From NCBI GenBank assembly GCA_023014485.1, contig JAJOZX010012253.1, forward strand, positions 10,001-74,000: a stretch of 64,000 nucleotides of DNA. The letters are read 5' to 3'. The notes under the pieces were generated by a model, which did not search any database, was not told the DNA's origin, and saw nothing but the letters and a program-made list of their open reading frames with translations. Below are positions 10,246-21,299 of this stretch, one piece after another; within the stretch, counting starts at the first letter, position 1; every line of letters starts with the position of its first letter. The position numbers and the translations under genes were made by a program. Origin of the DNA: Bathynomus jamesi. Taxonomy: Eukaryota > Arthropoda > Malacostraca > Isopoda > Cirolanidae.

Positions 10246-11997
10246 TATATAAGAACAATATTTATAATCACCAAATTAAAGCAATCACTCTTAAAATGAT
10301 GCAAATAACATTACAGAGTTGCAAACCACGTAAATAGTTGTTACCACAACAACAGCTACACGTTATTTAATACAAAGTTGTAATAATTAAAAAAATAGTT
10401 CACACTTATTTCATACTAACTACAACTCATACCTTTTTTGTTAAAGATGGTTCATCTATCTTGGATTCTTTCCTATTCCCAAGAGTTTTAAATTTTACCC
10501 TAAAATATACCAAAACTTAATTAAACCTATTCTTTCCATATACCAAGATAGGTTATAAAATTTAACTTAAATATTATAAAATGCACATCACTGTTGACCA
10601 TCAAATGTATCTTTCACAAAATCAAAACCAATCATTATTATTTCATAAAAATATAAGGTGACCTAAATGGTGACTCTTATTCCGTGTTAATTCCACTGTG
10701 CGAAGTAATATAAGCATGTAAACAAAACAAAACGTTATAAACAGTGTTTCCATAGCATAGTTTACATTTTACGCAAGTTACCCCCATAAATTGCTGTATT
10801 TATTGTCACTGTATGTATAGAATGTTAAAATCACAGTTTAATTAAACTATGACGACCAGTATACGTTTCTTTAAACTTAAAAGTTTAAGTTTTATTGTTA
10901 TTTACAATTAGATATTAGTAACTATAGTCACTTAAATGATCCATTTTTGGGTTAATTTTCCGACAACTAAACGATACCTGTATAAACATGTAGGTGTATT
11001 TGTAGAAACGTTGCATCATTGTACAATTTATATTATTATTTCCGTTGGGACAAATATGACCCGTGGTCCTCAAAGAATTTTTTTTTTTTTTTTTTTTTTA
11101 GTTCAGGAAGAACCGATTCGCCTCTATTTAAAGGGCATATCTCAGCGGAAAAACAAAGAAAAAGTGAGAGGAAAGACAGGAAAAAGAAAGGGTGGAGGGG
11201 ACAGTCGAAGTGGAAAAAGACCAAGGATGACAAGGACTGCAGGGTCGAGCCCCATCATCCTTGGGTGCTAGGGCCGGGAGGGCGCACGTGAAACCTCCAG
11301 GAACAAGCACGTACAAACGAGCACAAAGAGCACTCAAGAGCACGAGCTTAGAACCCCCTTGCGGGGCCTCAAAGAATTAGAAGTCAAATTCTTCAAGGTT
11401 TGTGGTTCACATATTCCCAACTAACTAATTCATTTGAAACTTCTCAGGGCAAAATCACAGTAAAAAATGGCAGCCAGCCACTATATTCTACATTTTTAGT
11501 GGAACGCCAACTAACCAACCAAACCCATGGGACGCTTCAAAATACGTCTACACGGCCTATTGCATTACTTTCCCTAACAATTTATTTATTTATTTATTTA
11601 TTTACTGTTCAAAACTAAAACAACCGTTAAGACTATATGCATACGTAGGAATGACAAACATGTACAGTTACAGACACGCAATACACTACATACTCATATT
11701 TAATTTGGATGACCTGAAGATCAGGGCCCCCAGCCTCAATTACCAAATAATATCGTTAAAACTAACGAAAATATCACGACTTAACCTAACCAATCGTCAA
11801 GGGCGTACAGTTGACCTAACCGGGCATTCAGTTTAATTTATTAATATATTTCATACTGTAAAGAAAAAAAACAAGAATAAATGGGCCCTAATCTTCATGG
11901 TGATCCCTTAATTTACCTAATTCTACAATAGAATGTAAAACTAAGTTTTACAATTGGTCGACTTACAATTTCCTTTAATGATCTTTTCGGTTTGATG
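10246..11997. other. Gene-free stretch with repeat fragments
   Basis: AT-rich to about 11,070, then a poly(T) run (11,079-11,099), a GC-richer repeat fragment at 11,225-11,370 that I do not recognise, (TTTA)n at 11,578-11,603, and one copy of the AACGAAAATATCACGAC fold-back repeat at 11,762-11,835. No gene. Confidence 0.4.
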
Positions 11998-12540
11998 GCC
12001 TGTAATATTTTTTAGCATTACTTGTTTTTTATTGTCCAGTTTTAATCGAGGATTTCAAAAATAACATTCATGTTTTAGAGAAACAAATAGTGATGCAGTT
12101 ATACATTTCAGTTTAGAGAATATCATACACGCTTCAAGATTCCAAAATCCCTGAAAGTTTTCGGTCAACTGTACGCTCATGACGATTGGTTAGGTTAAGT
12201 TATGATATTTTCGTTTGTTTTGACAGTAAACTAACGAAAATATCATGACTTAACCTAACCAATCGTCAAGGGCGTACAGTTGACCTAACCGGGCATTCAG
12301 TTAACCTAACCCAGTTGGTAGACTCTAGAATTTGACGGTCCCGTAGCAATGACTCGTTTTTTTCCGCCGGCCGTCAAACCAAAAAGATCCCAATACGGTT
12401 TAAAAATATATTTTTAATTTGTTAAATTGCATATAAGTGCCTCACTATTTGTTTCTCTGAAACAGGAATGTTATTTTTGAAATCCTCGATTAAAACTGGA
12501 CAATAAAAAACAAGTAATGTTAAAAAATATTACAGGCCGT
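11998..12540. repeat. Fold-back repeat
   Basis: The left part (GGCCTGTAATATTTTTTAGC onward) reappears inverted at 12,435-12,538, and inside them lies an inverted pair of the ACGATTGGTTAGGTTAAGT / CTTAACCTAACCAATCGTC unit at about 12,180-12,290. The whole can fold into a long hairpin. Non-coding. Confidence 0.65.
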
Positions 12541-13074
12541 TCAGAACTTGTCAGACCCCCCTTAAAAATGGAAAGGGATATTATAGGAGCACCCGACTTA
12601 CACTTCGATGATCCTTTAATATTCATGAGGCCCTAGCAATAAATGCAGGAGAGTTTCTATACTCTTTTTAAAGTCTATTTCATCGCATCACTTACACTAC
12701 TTGGTAATATTTAACTTATATAGGGATGACCAAAACTCGTGAAGAAATGTACAGGAATTACAAAAGAAGAATGTGCTCCAAAGAATATTTAGGATTGAAT
12801 TCACACAAATTTGACCAATAGAAGCAGCTAAACCTAGGATAATCACCTTCGGCCTAGCCTAGAAACAGGGTATGTGAGATATAAACACACTACATAATGA
12901 CGTAAGTTATCGAGCCTTTAAATTGTACATTCCATAACATTAAGGTGTACATTACAGGCACACACATTAAACATTATCTTTAGTGCCACAATTCTTTAAA
13001 TCTTGATACACACTCCAGTTTTTCAGTCTCATAAATGCCTCTTATTATCCTAAACCAACAGTTTTCTTTAAAAA

Positions 13075-13830
13075 TCCCAAAACAAAGAAAACGTATTTTT
13101 GGACACACTTTGGTAATTATTTGTTTTACCTCTACGGGTTGATTTTGATAAGAATAGGTTTTTCTGGTATATTTTGGTGCGTTTTATTCAAATCTGACCT
13201 TCATTTCTTGTGCAAATGAATTATTGAATGCCGGGTTAGGTTAACTGTACGCCCTTGACGAATGGTTAGGTTGTTATATTTTCGTTAGTTGGGTTAAATC
13301 GTGATATTTTCATTAAAACTAATGAAAATATCACGACAATCTAACCAATCATTGCAAGGGCGTACAGCTGACCTAATTGGGTATTCGATAATTCATTTGC
13401 ACAAGAAATGAAGGTACTTGTAGGTTACCCCCCCCCCCCCCCCCCCACCCCCACCCACACACACACACCAATTTTGACAGAATATTTTCGTTAAAACTAA
13501 CGAAAATATCAGGACTTAACCTAACCAATTATCAAGGGCGTACAGTCGATCTATTAGTAAATAGTAAATACTATTCCAGAAACAAGCAATGTTATAAATA
13601 GTAATAGATCAACTGTACGCCCTTGATAATATAATTGGTTAGGTTAAGTCGTCATATTTTCGTTAGTTTTAATGAAAATATTCTGTCAAAATTGGTGGTT
13701 GGGGGGGAGATAAACTACAAGTACCAAAATGAAGGTCAGATTTGAATAAAACACCCCAAAATACAACAAAAACCTATTCTCATATCAAAATCGACTCGCA
13801 GAAGTAAAACAAACGAATACCCAAATGCAG
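13075..13830. repeat. Nested palindromic repeat cluster
   Basis: Outer arms around 13,085-13,230 and 13,700-13,815 are inverted copies (phrases GACCTTCATTT / AAATGAAGGTC and CCTATTCT / AGAATAGG). Inside are two smaller palindromes centred near 13,315 and 13,580, each made from inverted copies of the fold-back unit with GGGCGTACAG. A poly(C) tract sits at 13,430-13,446. Confidence 0.65.
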
Positions 13831-14007
13831 TTTGGAGATGAATCCATAATTTACCAACTTAACCCAGCATAACTATGTATTTTAACGATACTTTGACCAG
13901 TCTCCGAACCGCGTCTGCAATTTCAAATTTTCACTTTTTATAATAAAACACCTGGAAAAATATTAACAAAAACTTAATAAGATTTACCTAATTTCGAAAA
14001 ATATATA

Positions 14008-14618
14008 CAGGGTGTTTCAGGAGGAAAGGTCAATACTTCGGGAGGTGATAGTATCGGTCATTGTGAGAAAAAAAGTTCATATGAACATGTGTCTAATTCT
14101 GAATGGTTACGGAGATAGAGCTGTTTGAATCTACAAATACAAAAGCATTGTTAATGGTAATCAAGAAAGAGAAACCAATTACGGTTTCTAACATTTAATG
14201 TTTAAACAGTGGCATTTTGAATGGTATCAGATACAGGAATTCTGCGGTTCGGAAACCGTCGACGGTATTCTGCAACAGCAGCTGTTGCACTTCCATCGCA
14301 AAAACCGTAGACATACATCATATCTACATATTTGGCATGTGTGAAGGTGTGTGGCATTCTTAACACTGCTTCAAACACTAAACAATGTCACTCACAACAG
14401 TCAGCTGTCGATTGGCTTATGTTACATGCTTACATAACAGCTTACATGGTTCAAGGTTATAGGGGAGGGAAGGGGGAGGAAGAGCTGCGCGCGCATCAGA
14501 TTCAAACAGCTCTATCTCCGTAACCATTCAGAATTAGACACGTTCATATGAACGTTTTTTCTCATAATGACCAATACTATCACCTCCCGAAGTATTGACC
14601 TTTCCTCCTGAAACACTG
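14008..14618. mobile_element. MITE with about 115-bp terminal inverted repeats
   Basis: Left end CAGGGTGTTTCAGGAGGAAA and right end TTTCCTCCTGAAACACTG are inverted; the match continues about 115 bases inward with few changes. TA flanks both ends (14,006-14,007 and 14,619-14,620). No open frame of transposase type, so a non-autonomous Tc1/mariner-like element. Confidence 0.75.
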
Positions 14619-14834
14619 TATATATACGGGTGTCAGGAAATGATTGCCCCCCCCTGTAGAGCAAAAACTAGAAGAGATAGATAAAAACCGGCGAGACCAC
14701 TTGAAAGAGCGTTAAAATCTGAATAAAAACCATTATATTCTATTCCTGTGATTTTAATTCTTACCATTTTTTTTCCCCACAGAAACCATGGCATCATCTA
14801 TTTTGAACGATTCATAGAAAAAGCGAGTTCTTGA

Positions 14835-15037
14835 TAGGCTGACCATATTTCCTTGAGACAAAAACGGGACATTGGGATGGCAAAAAAGGGACGGGGGTTA
14901 TGTAATATTCTGTATTCATGAAAAAGTAAGTACATAAACATATTGAGCTTACAATTATTCTTCAATGACAGAACCCATACAAAAACCCATAAATAAACGG
15001 TACTGTCCCGTTCAAAACGGTACGTATGGTCAGCCTA
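14835..15037. mobile_element. hAT-type MITE inside the mariner transposase
   Basis: Ends TAGGCTGACCAT and ATGGTCAGCCTA are inverted repeats, with a perfect 8-bp target duplication GTTCTTGA at 14,827-14,834 and 15,038-15,045. Length 203 bp, no coding capacity of its own. Confidence 0.85.
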
Positions 15038-16105
15038 GTTCTTGACCGCATTCGAGCTGTCACATTTCGTGAAGCAAAGGAAGCTGGTGCAACTTTCATA
15101 ACTCGACACTGGGTGGCTGAGAGATTAAAAAGATCAGAAGACTTTGTCAAAAGGAATTGGAATAAGAATCCTGAAGATTGTGAAACAGAATTTCGAGGAG
15201 GAAGACTGGAGAAATTATCTCAAGAATCGAAAGACATTGTGCTTGCTGCATCACGGCGCCGAAAGAAGAGCTGCTCTGAGGTAGCGAAAGAGATACTTAT
15301 CCGTTGTGGTAAGATAGTCAATCGGCAACTTGTGCATCAATTTCGAGTTCGCCAAGGCTTGAGTGCTTGGCATGAAATAGCTAAGCCACGGAAGAGTGAT
15401 CTTAATATTGAAGATCGGCTATGGTTTTGTGATTATCTTGAGGAATGGACGGAAGACGATTTCCTTCGCTTGGTTGTCAGCGATGAATTCTTCGTTTATG
15501 TCTCCAGAAAACCAAATTTTCAGAATGATCGGGTTTGGGCAACAACTCCTGATGAAGTCCCAGACGACCAGAAGTATCGAGAAATAGTAAAAAATCCAGC
15601 ATGTGTGGGTGTTTTCATTATGTTCTCTATTCGGAAGCTCATCTGGGTTATCAAACCAAGAGGAACCAGTTGGGATGGGCCTTATTTTCGAAATGTAATT
15701 TTAGCCCAACATGTAATTCCGTTTTTGAAAGACCCCGAGTGTGTTTTGGATGTTGAACAGGCAACCTTTCTTCACGACAAAGCCCCCTGTATGAAAGCAC
15801 TTGCGACTCAACAACTGCTTAAGGACAATAACATTGATTTTTTCGGAAATAATGAATGGCCTGGCAATTCTCCCGATCTTAATGTCTGTGAACATGTCGG
15901 ATCCATCATGAAGGATCGGGTGGAGTCCTTAATGCTGGAACAACCCATTCAGAATCGGTATTCAACAGAAATTATGACTGCAAAGATCAACGAAGTCCTT
16001 GAAGAAATGAGTCATGATACCGATCTCTTTGAGACACTTCTGGGATCATACCCCCGTCGATTAATGGCCGTCAGAGCTGCAAATGGGGGCAACACCCGAT
16101 ATTAA
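15026..16105 (+). CDS. Mariner-type transposase with MITE-derived start
   Basis: A 359-codon frame. Residues 1-100 form the DNA-binding helix-turn-helix region (DRIRAVTFREAKEAG onward). The DDE domain follows: first D in VVSDEFF, second D in FLHDKAP, and E in NVCEHV, with 37 residues between the second D and the E. Such enzymes cut and paste the element at TA targets. The first four residues (MVSL) come from the inserted MITE. Upstream of the MITE the older start can still be seen at 14,788, but that frame meets a TAG after nine codons and is then split by the insertion. The catalytic domain looks uninterrupted; whether a protein starting inside the MITE would fold or bind its ends is unknown. 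Confidence 0.8.
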   Translation: MVSLVLDRIRAVTFREAKEAGATFITRHWVAERLKRSEDFVKRNWNKNPEDCETEFRGGRLEKLSQESKDIVLAASRRRKKSCSEVAKEILIRCGKIVNRQLVHQFRVRQGLSAWHEIAKPRKSDLNIEDRLWFCDYLEEWTEDDFLRLVVSDEFFVYVSRKPNFQNDRVWATTPDEVPDDQKYREIVKNPACVGVFIMFSIRKLIWVIKPRGTSWDGPYFRNVILAQHVIPFLKDPECVLDVEQATFLHDKAPCMKALATQQLLKDNNIDFFGNNEWPGNSPDLNVCEHVGSIMKDRVESLMLEQPIQNRYSTEIMTAKINEVLEEMSHDTDLFETLLGSYPRRLMAVRAANGGNTRY

Positions 16106-16217
16106 AACAAGTGTTTTTTATTCAAAATTAAACGCTCTTTCGCGTGGTTTTGTCTGTTTTTTTCTATTCCTTTCAGTTTCTTCTGTACAGAGGGGGCAAT
16201 CATTTCCTGACACCCTT

Positions 16218-17119
16218 TACACATTTTTTTTTTTTGTTTAAGCTGCTGCAGCCCAGCTGGATTATTAGCACCAATGCAAAATTTGTTAGCTTTGTTTGTT
16301 TAAGACGCTGCAATCCTACTGGATTACTGACACCATTTTTTTTTTTACCTCCCTCAAAGAAAAATGCAAAATTTCGGTAAATGTTTGTTTGTCTTTTCTC
16401 CAGTTTAAGATGCTTCAACCCTGGATTATTGACACTAGTATTATTCTTTTTGTCTTCCCGAAAAAAATATCACAAAATTATATAAATAAAAAAATAATAA
16501 AACAAACATTATACTTTTGCATTACCGCAAAATGATGATATATACAAATTACAAAAAAAATTGAAGAATGCAGTATAATTATGTATTTGAAGGAATTTTA
16601 TTAAGAAAGTAAGTCTTTAAAAATAAGAATGTTAAGTTAAGAAAATTTTATTTTATTATACGAAAACATTCTATTGGTAACTAATATATTTCAATATTAT
16701 AATAATATTTTAATATTCTTGTATAATGATCGAAAAGGTTTGGGAAAAATGAATCTTTGAAAGAAAATTTAGTTTTACTCGAAACACTTACGAGAATCGA
16801 CCACACAAAATGAAATAGTAATTAACATTTTGTTACAATCACTATAACATCTCCGAGATGATAATCTAAACTCAAATAATGTCACTTAAAAGTTAAATGT
16901 ATCATGCTGTCACTCACATGAATGATACTTTAGGATTACGTCATGTTTGGAAGTTAATTTCGAACTGGGTGCGTGTAATTTTAGCGTTCTTTAATATTCT
17001 TCGTAACAGCAAAGGTTATTCGACGGACAAAACCTACGACTCTACGTTAGAACCGAACCACAAGACGCGACATCATATGGATGCAGATGATAGTCACTTA
17101 TCCAACCACACCTTAACTT
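16218..17119. other. Degenerate tandem repeat, then AT-rich DNA
   Basis: From about 16,230 to 16,440 three imperfect copies of a roughly 75-base unit occur (phrases TGGATTATTAGCACC, TGGATTACTGACACC, TGGATTATTGACACT). The rest to 17,119 is AT-rich; 16,920-17,110 resembles part of a dispersed repeat also seen at 42.3 kb. No gene. Confidence 0.45.
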
Positions 17120-17124
17120 CATTG

Positions 17125-17368
17125 GAGTTGATCTATGGGATCAGGTAAAGATAAGCACCCCCAACCTTTTTTAGTTAGCTTTATAAGGCTAACTAACGAA
17201 AATATCACGACCTAACCTAACCAATCGTCAAGGGCGTACAGTTGACTTAACGATTGGTTAGGTTAAGTCGTAATATTTTCGTTAGTTAGCCTTATAAAGC
17301 TAACTAAAAAAGGTTAGGGGTGCTTATCTAAGACGGGGAAGTTATCTTTACTTGATCCGATCTATGTT
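17125..17368. repeat. Long perfect fold-back repeat
   Basis: The arms (about 17,130-17,237 and 17,252-17,365) are inverted copies with very few mismatches (AGTTAGCTTTATAAGGCTAA against TTAGCCTTATAAAGCTAACT), enclosing the AACGAAAATATCACGAC unit. It would form an approximately 100-bp hairpin. Confidence 0.8.
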
Positions 17369-18519
17369 CTACGGGAAGTAATTTTACGTCATCACCGCGA
17401 CACATTAAATTGGAATTGCGTTCTACCCGGCAGATTTCACAGTAAAGTCCAGAATCCAGACGCAGTTTGGAGACTACTCCATAATTACTAACCTAATCTA
17501 ACATAACGACTTATTACTATGCTAATTTGAACTACGTCTGAAGTTTTTGAATTTTGTAGACTTCATTTCTCCTAATTATAAAGTTATTCTTTTTTGTGAA
17601 CCCAAAAACTCTCAACAAAAACGTTCCACGATTGTAAAATAACTTTTGTCCGCCATGTTTATGTAATGTACCTCGACATACTAAAGTTTTCGTGTATCAA
17701 TACAAAGAAGAACAACCCCACAGTAAATTCCACATTCATCACAACGTATTCAAGGAGTAATGATGTCTATACCCACATAAAAAGAATTAGGGGAAAATGT
17801 TCATTATACCCTAAATATGGGCATCAACAGATTCAGATTTGAAAAAAAAAATACATAGAAATACATAGAAAACCAGTCCCTCGCAAAATACCACAAGCTT
17901 CACAACGTATACAGATAGTCATGGTATCTGTAGAATGATGTCCAGTTGATATCATTTAAATATTTCCACAAGAAGGAATGGAATAGAATGAGGTTAATTC
18001 AAAAATGTTTGATAATATATTTTCTATATTTTATAGATCTCAAATGTGGAAGCATTCGCATAGGCCTCTGTATGTTCATTAGTTATAGTGTTCCACTGGC
18101 CTACATAGTCACCGTTCCAGACAACTATCTCTTAACCTTCTTTGGACCAATTGTTATAATGTTTGTACTCCATGAATCTCAAATAAAGTTGTTGGTGTTG
18201 TTTTTAGTAACAATTAAATTTGTTGTTACGTTTTCTTTTATGTCACTTTTAAGTTATTGACTGAACCTATTAATTATTCCAAATTAAGAGATACATTCGT
18301 TATAATAACATTACAGTTCGAAAAACAGGGAACAGGCAAAATTCCAAAATCTAGAAGGAGTTCGGGTAAAGACTTTTAACCACTTTTGGACCACTGGGTC
18401 GAATATGTACCGTTTCCAGTACACGCACTTATAACTTAACCCTACAAAAACTTCCGTTGTTAAGAGGTTAATGGCTTCAGTAATACACTGTTTCGTTACG
18501 TTACCTTCATAATTAACAG

Positions 18520-18558
<39 letters not shown>

Positions 18559-19429
18559 TTTTTTCAATTGAATTTTTTTTGCAATAGAATTAAATTTTGT
18601 TAACCTTTATTTCATTGAAATAAAATCATACGGCTAAAATTAAAATAATTCCTATTGTAACTTTTTAGTAACATTTAATTTTGTTGGTTATAATTTAAGT
18701 GTGATTGAATTAGATTTCAAATATTGAGTGATAATTTCGTTATATAATAATAGGGGAGTTCGAAGAAGGAAAACCAACAAAATTTCAAAATCCACATTCA
18801 ATTTGAAGGTTTAATTCTCATTCACCGTTATTCCCATTCAATTCCAGGACCAAGAATGGGAAAGTGATAAAGTGAGAATCTGAAACGAGGCATTTTCAAA
18901 TCGGTTTATTCCCAATTCATGTCATTCTCATTCACGACCTTTTCCACTCTGGTCCCGGTTAGGTGACGACTGGTTAGGTTAGGGTATGATTGGTTCGGAT
19001 ACGATACGATAAGACAAGTTCTGATTGGTTAGGAATATATACAAAACAACGAAAATATCACGACTAAACCTAACCAACCGTGAAAGGCGATTGACATTGG
19101 GGGCTTATGAAACGTGCAAGCAGCAAGGGTATAACGCAAAAGTACCAATTCACTCGTTGGTATCCCCAGGGTATCGTATAGCGATAATCTGGGGCTACCA
19201 GCGAGTGAATCCCCTTGTACATAATTTTATGTTTTTAAAAAACATGTAAATGTAATATCCCTGTCTGTAAAAGCAGGGCTTTTCCGTTCTATGGGGACCA
19301 GCGAAACTAAGTTTGAATACAGAGTTTCGTTGATTTGTACGGTTGTATTTGGCCGGCCTATGACTGCAAGTTTTTTCATTAAGGAATCAGCACACACCTG
19401 AAATATGCAATACCTTTCGTTACAGTACA
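17369..19429. other. AT-rich gene-free stretch
   Basis: Contains a copy of the dispersed repeat with CCAGAATCCAGACGCAGTT (about 17,450), a (TA)n(TG)n tract at 18,521-18,558, a short ORF at 17,946-18,260 with hydrophobic translation and no recognisable domain, and another fold-back unit near 18,960-19,085. No supported gene. Confidence 0.4.
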
Positions 19430-19515
19430 TTGGTTAGGTTAGGCTATGTTAAGCTAGGGTAAGTTAAGTTAGGTTAGGTTAGGTTAGGTTAGGTTTGGGT
19501 TAGGTTAGCTTAGGT
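19430..19515. repeat. Interstitial telomere-like (TTAGG)n tract
   Basis: GGTTA/TTAGG units with several degenerate copies; the core at about 19,468-19,494 is five clean TTAGG repeats. TTAGG is the common arthropod telomere unit. A shorter run occurs at 20,712-20,729. Confidence 0.7.
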
Positions 19516-21299
19516 ATGACCAATAATAATGTAATGTAATGGCCACTCACCTCTCTCAAGTAACTTTTATAATCTACTATTGTATTATGATTTATTTCTT
19601 TCTCACAAAACTTAATTGAAGTATATTCATTAAACCATAAATAAATAAACAAGATTATCTTTCTTAGACGGTTTTGAGAGCCCTCTAACCTTGTATGCTT
19701 TCGGACAGACACACGCGTTTTACATTCACTTCTTGAACACCGCCACAAAATGCTTTCTTCATTAAAATATAAAGACATCGGGTGTTTCTCGCGACATCGT
19801 TTTTCAGCCGGAATAATAATGCCATACTCTTGAAAAAATCTAACTGCCTTTTATTCACTTGTTACGTGTGTAATTATTTTTGTAATATTCCAGTCTTCCA
19901 TTTTGTTCCTTTTATGCTTTAAAAGCGTCATGAATGTATGTAGCCTAGGTCTTTGCGCGAACTAGGAATAAGATGGCCTATAGACTACGTCCAATTTTCG
20001 ACGCAAATTATCGTCAAATTTTTGAAGAAACGACAAATATTTTTTCTTTTTATTTATGTTCATAGCTGTTAAATTAAATAAATTAAATTTCTCCTATTCA
20101 AAATGTACTGATTAATTATTAATAAAAAGTTAAAATAAGTTTAAAAAATATTGATTTCTTTCATTTCAATGGTGCTCGTAGAACGGAAAAGGTCCGTAAA
20201 AGCTCACAAAATTGTAGTGTATTGCGGGACAAAGCAAAAAAGCAGGGCTGCCCTCCCAAATGCAGTACACCAGGTCATCCTGCCTTCGACCCCTCCTCCT
20301 AGTCTAAAATATGTTGGTTGTTCTGTTTTTACAGCCTTCGTCAGGCTGTGATGATACAAACTTTTGGTGAATATAAGTCTCATTTAAAAGTGGATTTGGT
20401 CGAACCAAAGACGTTACGAGCAGCTGACTCGTCAATGCACCACTCTCCAACTCCCTCCATTTCTCAGACTGTCTTGGGACAGCCTCTGGTTCGGTTATCT
20501 TAATCAATCACTTTTAAAATGAAACAAAACCAAATGCTAAAGTTTCTTTATAATAAGTAAGGAATTCTCCCCAAGGTAATTGAAGTCCGTATTACCTCGA
20601 TGATGCGGTGGTGATTGTGACAAAACGTTAATTACAACTTTATTTTGTTTAAAATATTCAGTTAAGATTCGTTTTAGCACCGGGAACTCAATAGGCTATC
20701 GCATGGAAATAGGGTTAGGTTAGGTTAGGCTTGTTTAGGCTAAGTTAGGTTTAGCTAAACCGACTCCTTACCGAAATATTCTCCTAAAAGTGTTTTAAAT
20801 GAAGGTAAATTTTCTTTGAACGTTTTTTTTCCGAAACCTATTTAATCATTATAAAAGCGATTCAAAATATTATAGAAATATATTAGTTACCGATAGAATA
20901 TTTTCAAATATTAAAATTAAATTTTTTTATTTCTATATTTATTTATTTACAGAAAAAGCCCATAAATAATTTTTATTTAAATATATCTTTACACTATACT
21001 AGTTAATATTTTTGTAATTCATATAGGTTCATTCTGGTAGTCAGTAAGCTACCAAAATATTCTAAATACTTTAGAAATTAAGTTTTGTAACTTCCTTTTG
21101 GGGAGACACGAAAAAAAAAAAAAGTGGTATTAATAATTCAGCAGCGTTGCACCTTAAACAGAGAAAAACAAATTTTCTACAAATCTATACAATTTTTGTT
21201 GTTGTTAATCAGCAACATTTGAAAAGACAATAATATTATCACTAGTTATAGAGATTATTTTTCTGGGTAGTATTAATATTACTCTGTCAAATATCCAAA
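19516..21299. other. Gene-free AT-rich stretch
   Basis: No conserved protein is visible on either strand. Short frames near 20,150-20,500 overlap on opposite strands and show no recognisable domain. AT-rich, with a (GGTTA)n patch at 20,710. Confidence 0.4.

Larger units (their letters stand above)
14627..16217 (+). mobile_element. Tc1/mariner element (DD37E-type)
   Basis: Terminal inverted repeats GGGTGTCAGGAAATGATTGC (left) and its complement (right, 16,193-16,215) enclose one transposase gene, with TA at 14,625-14,626 and 16,218-16,219. A hAT-type MITE is inserted at 14,835-15,037. Confidence 0.85.

Noticed and set aside
17946..18260. 104-codon hydrophobic frame
   Set aside because: AT-rich DNA gives hydrophobic translations by chance; there is no start context, domain, or second copy.
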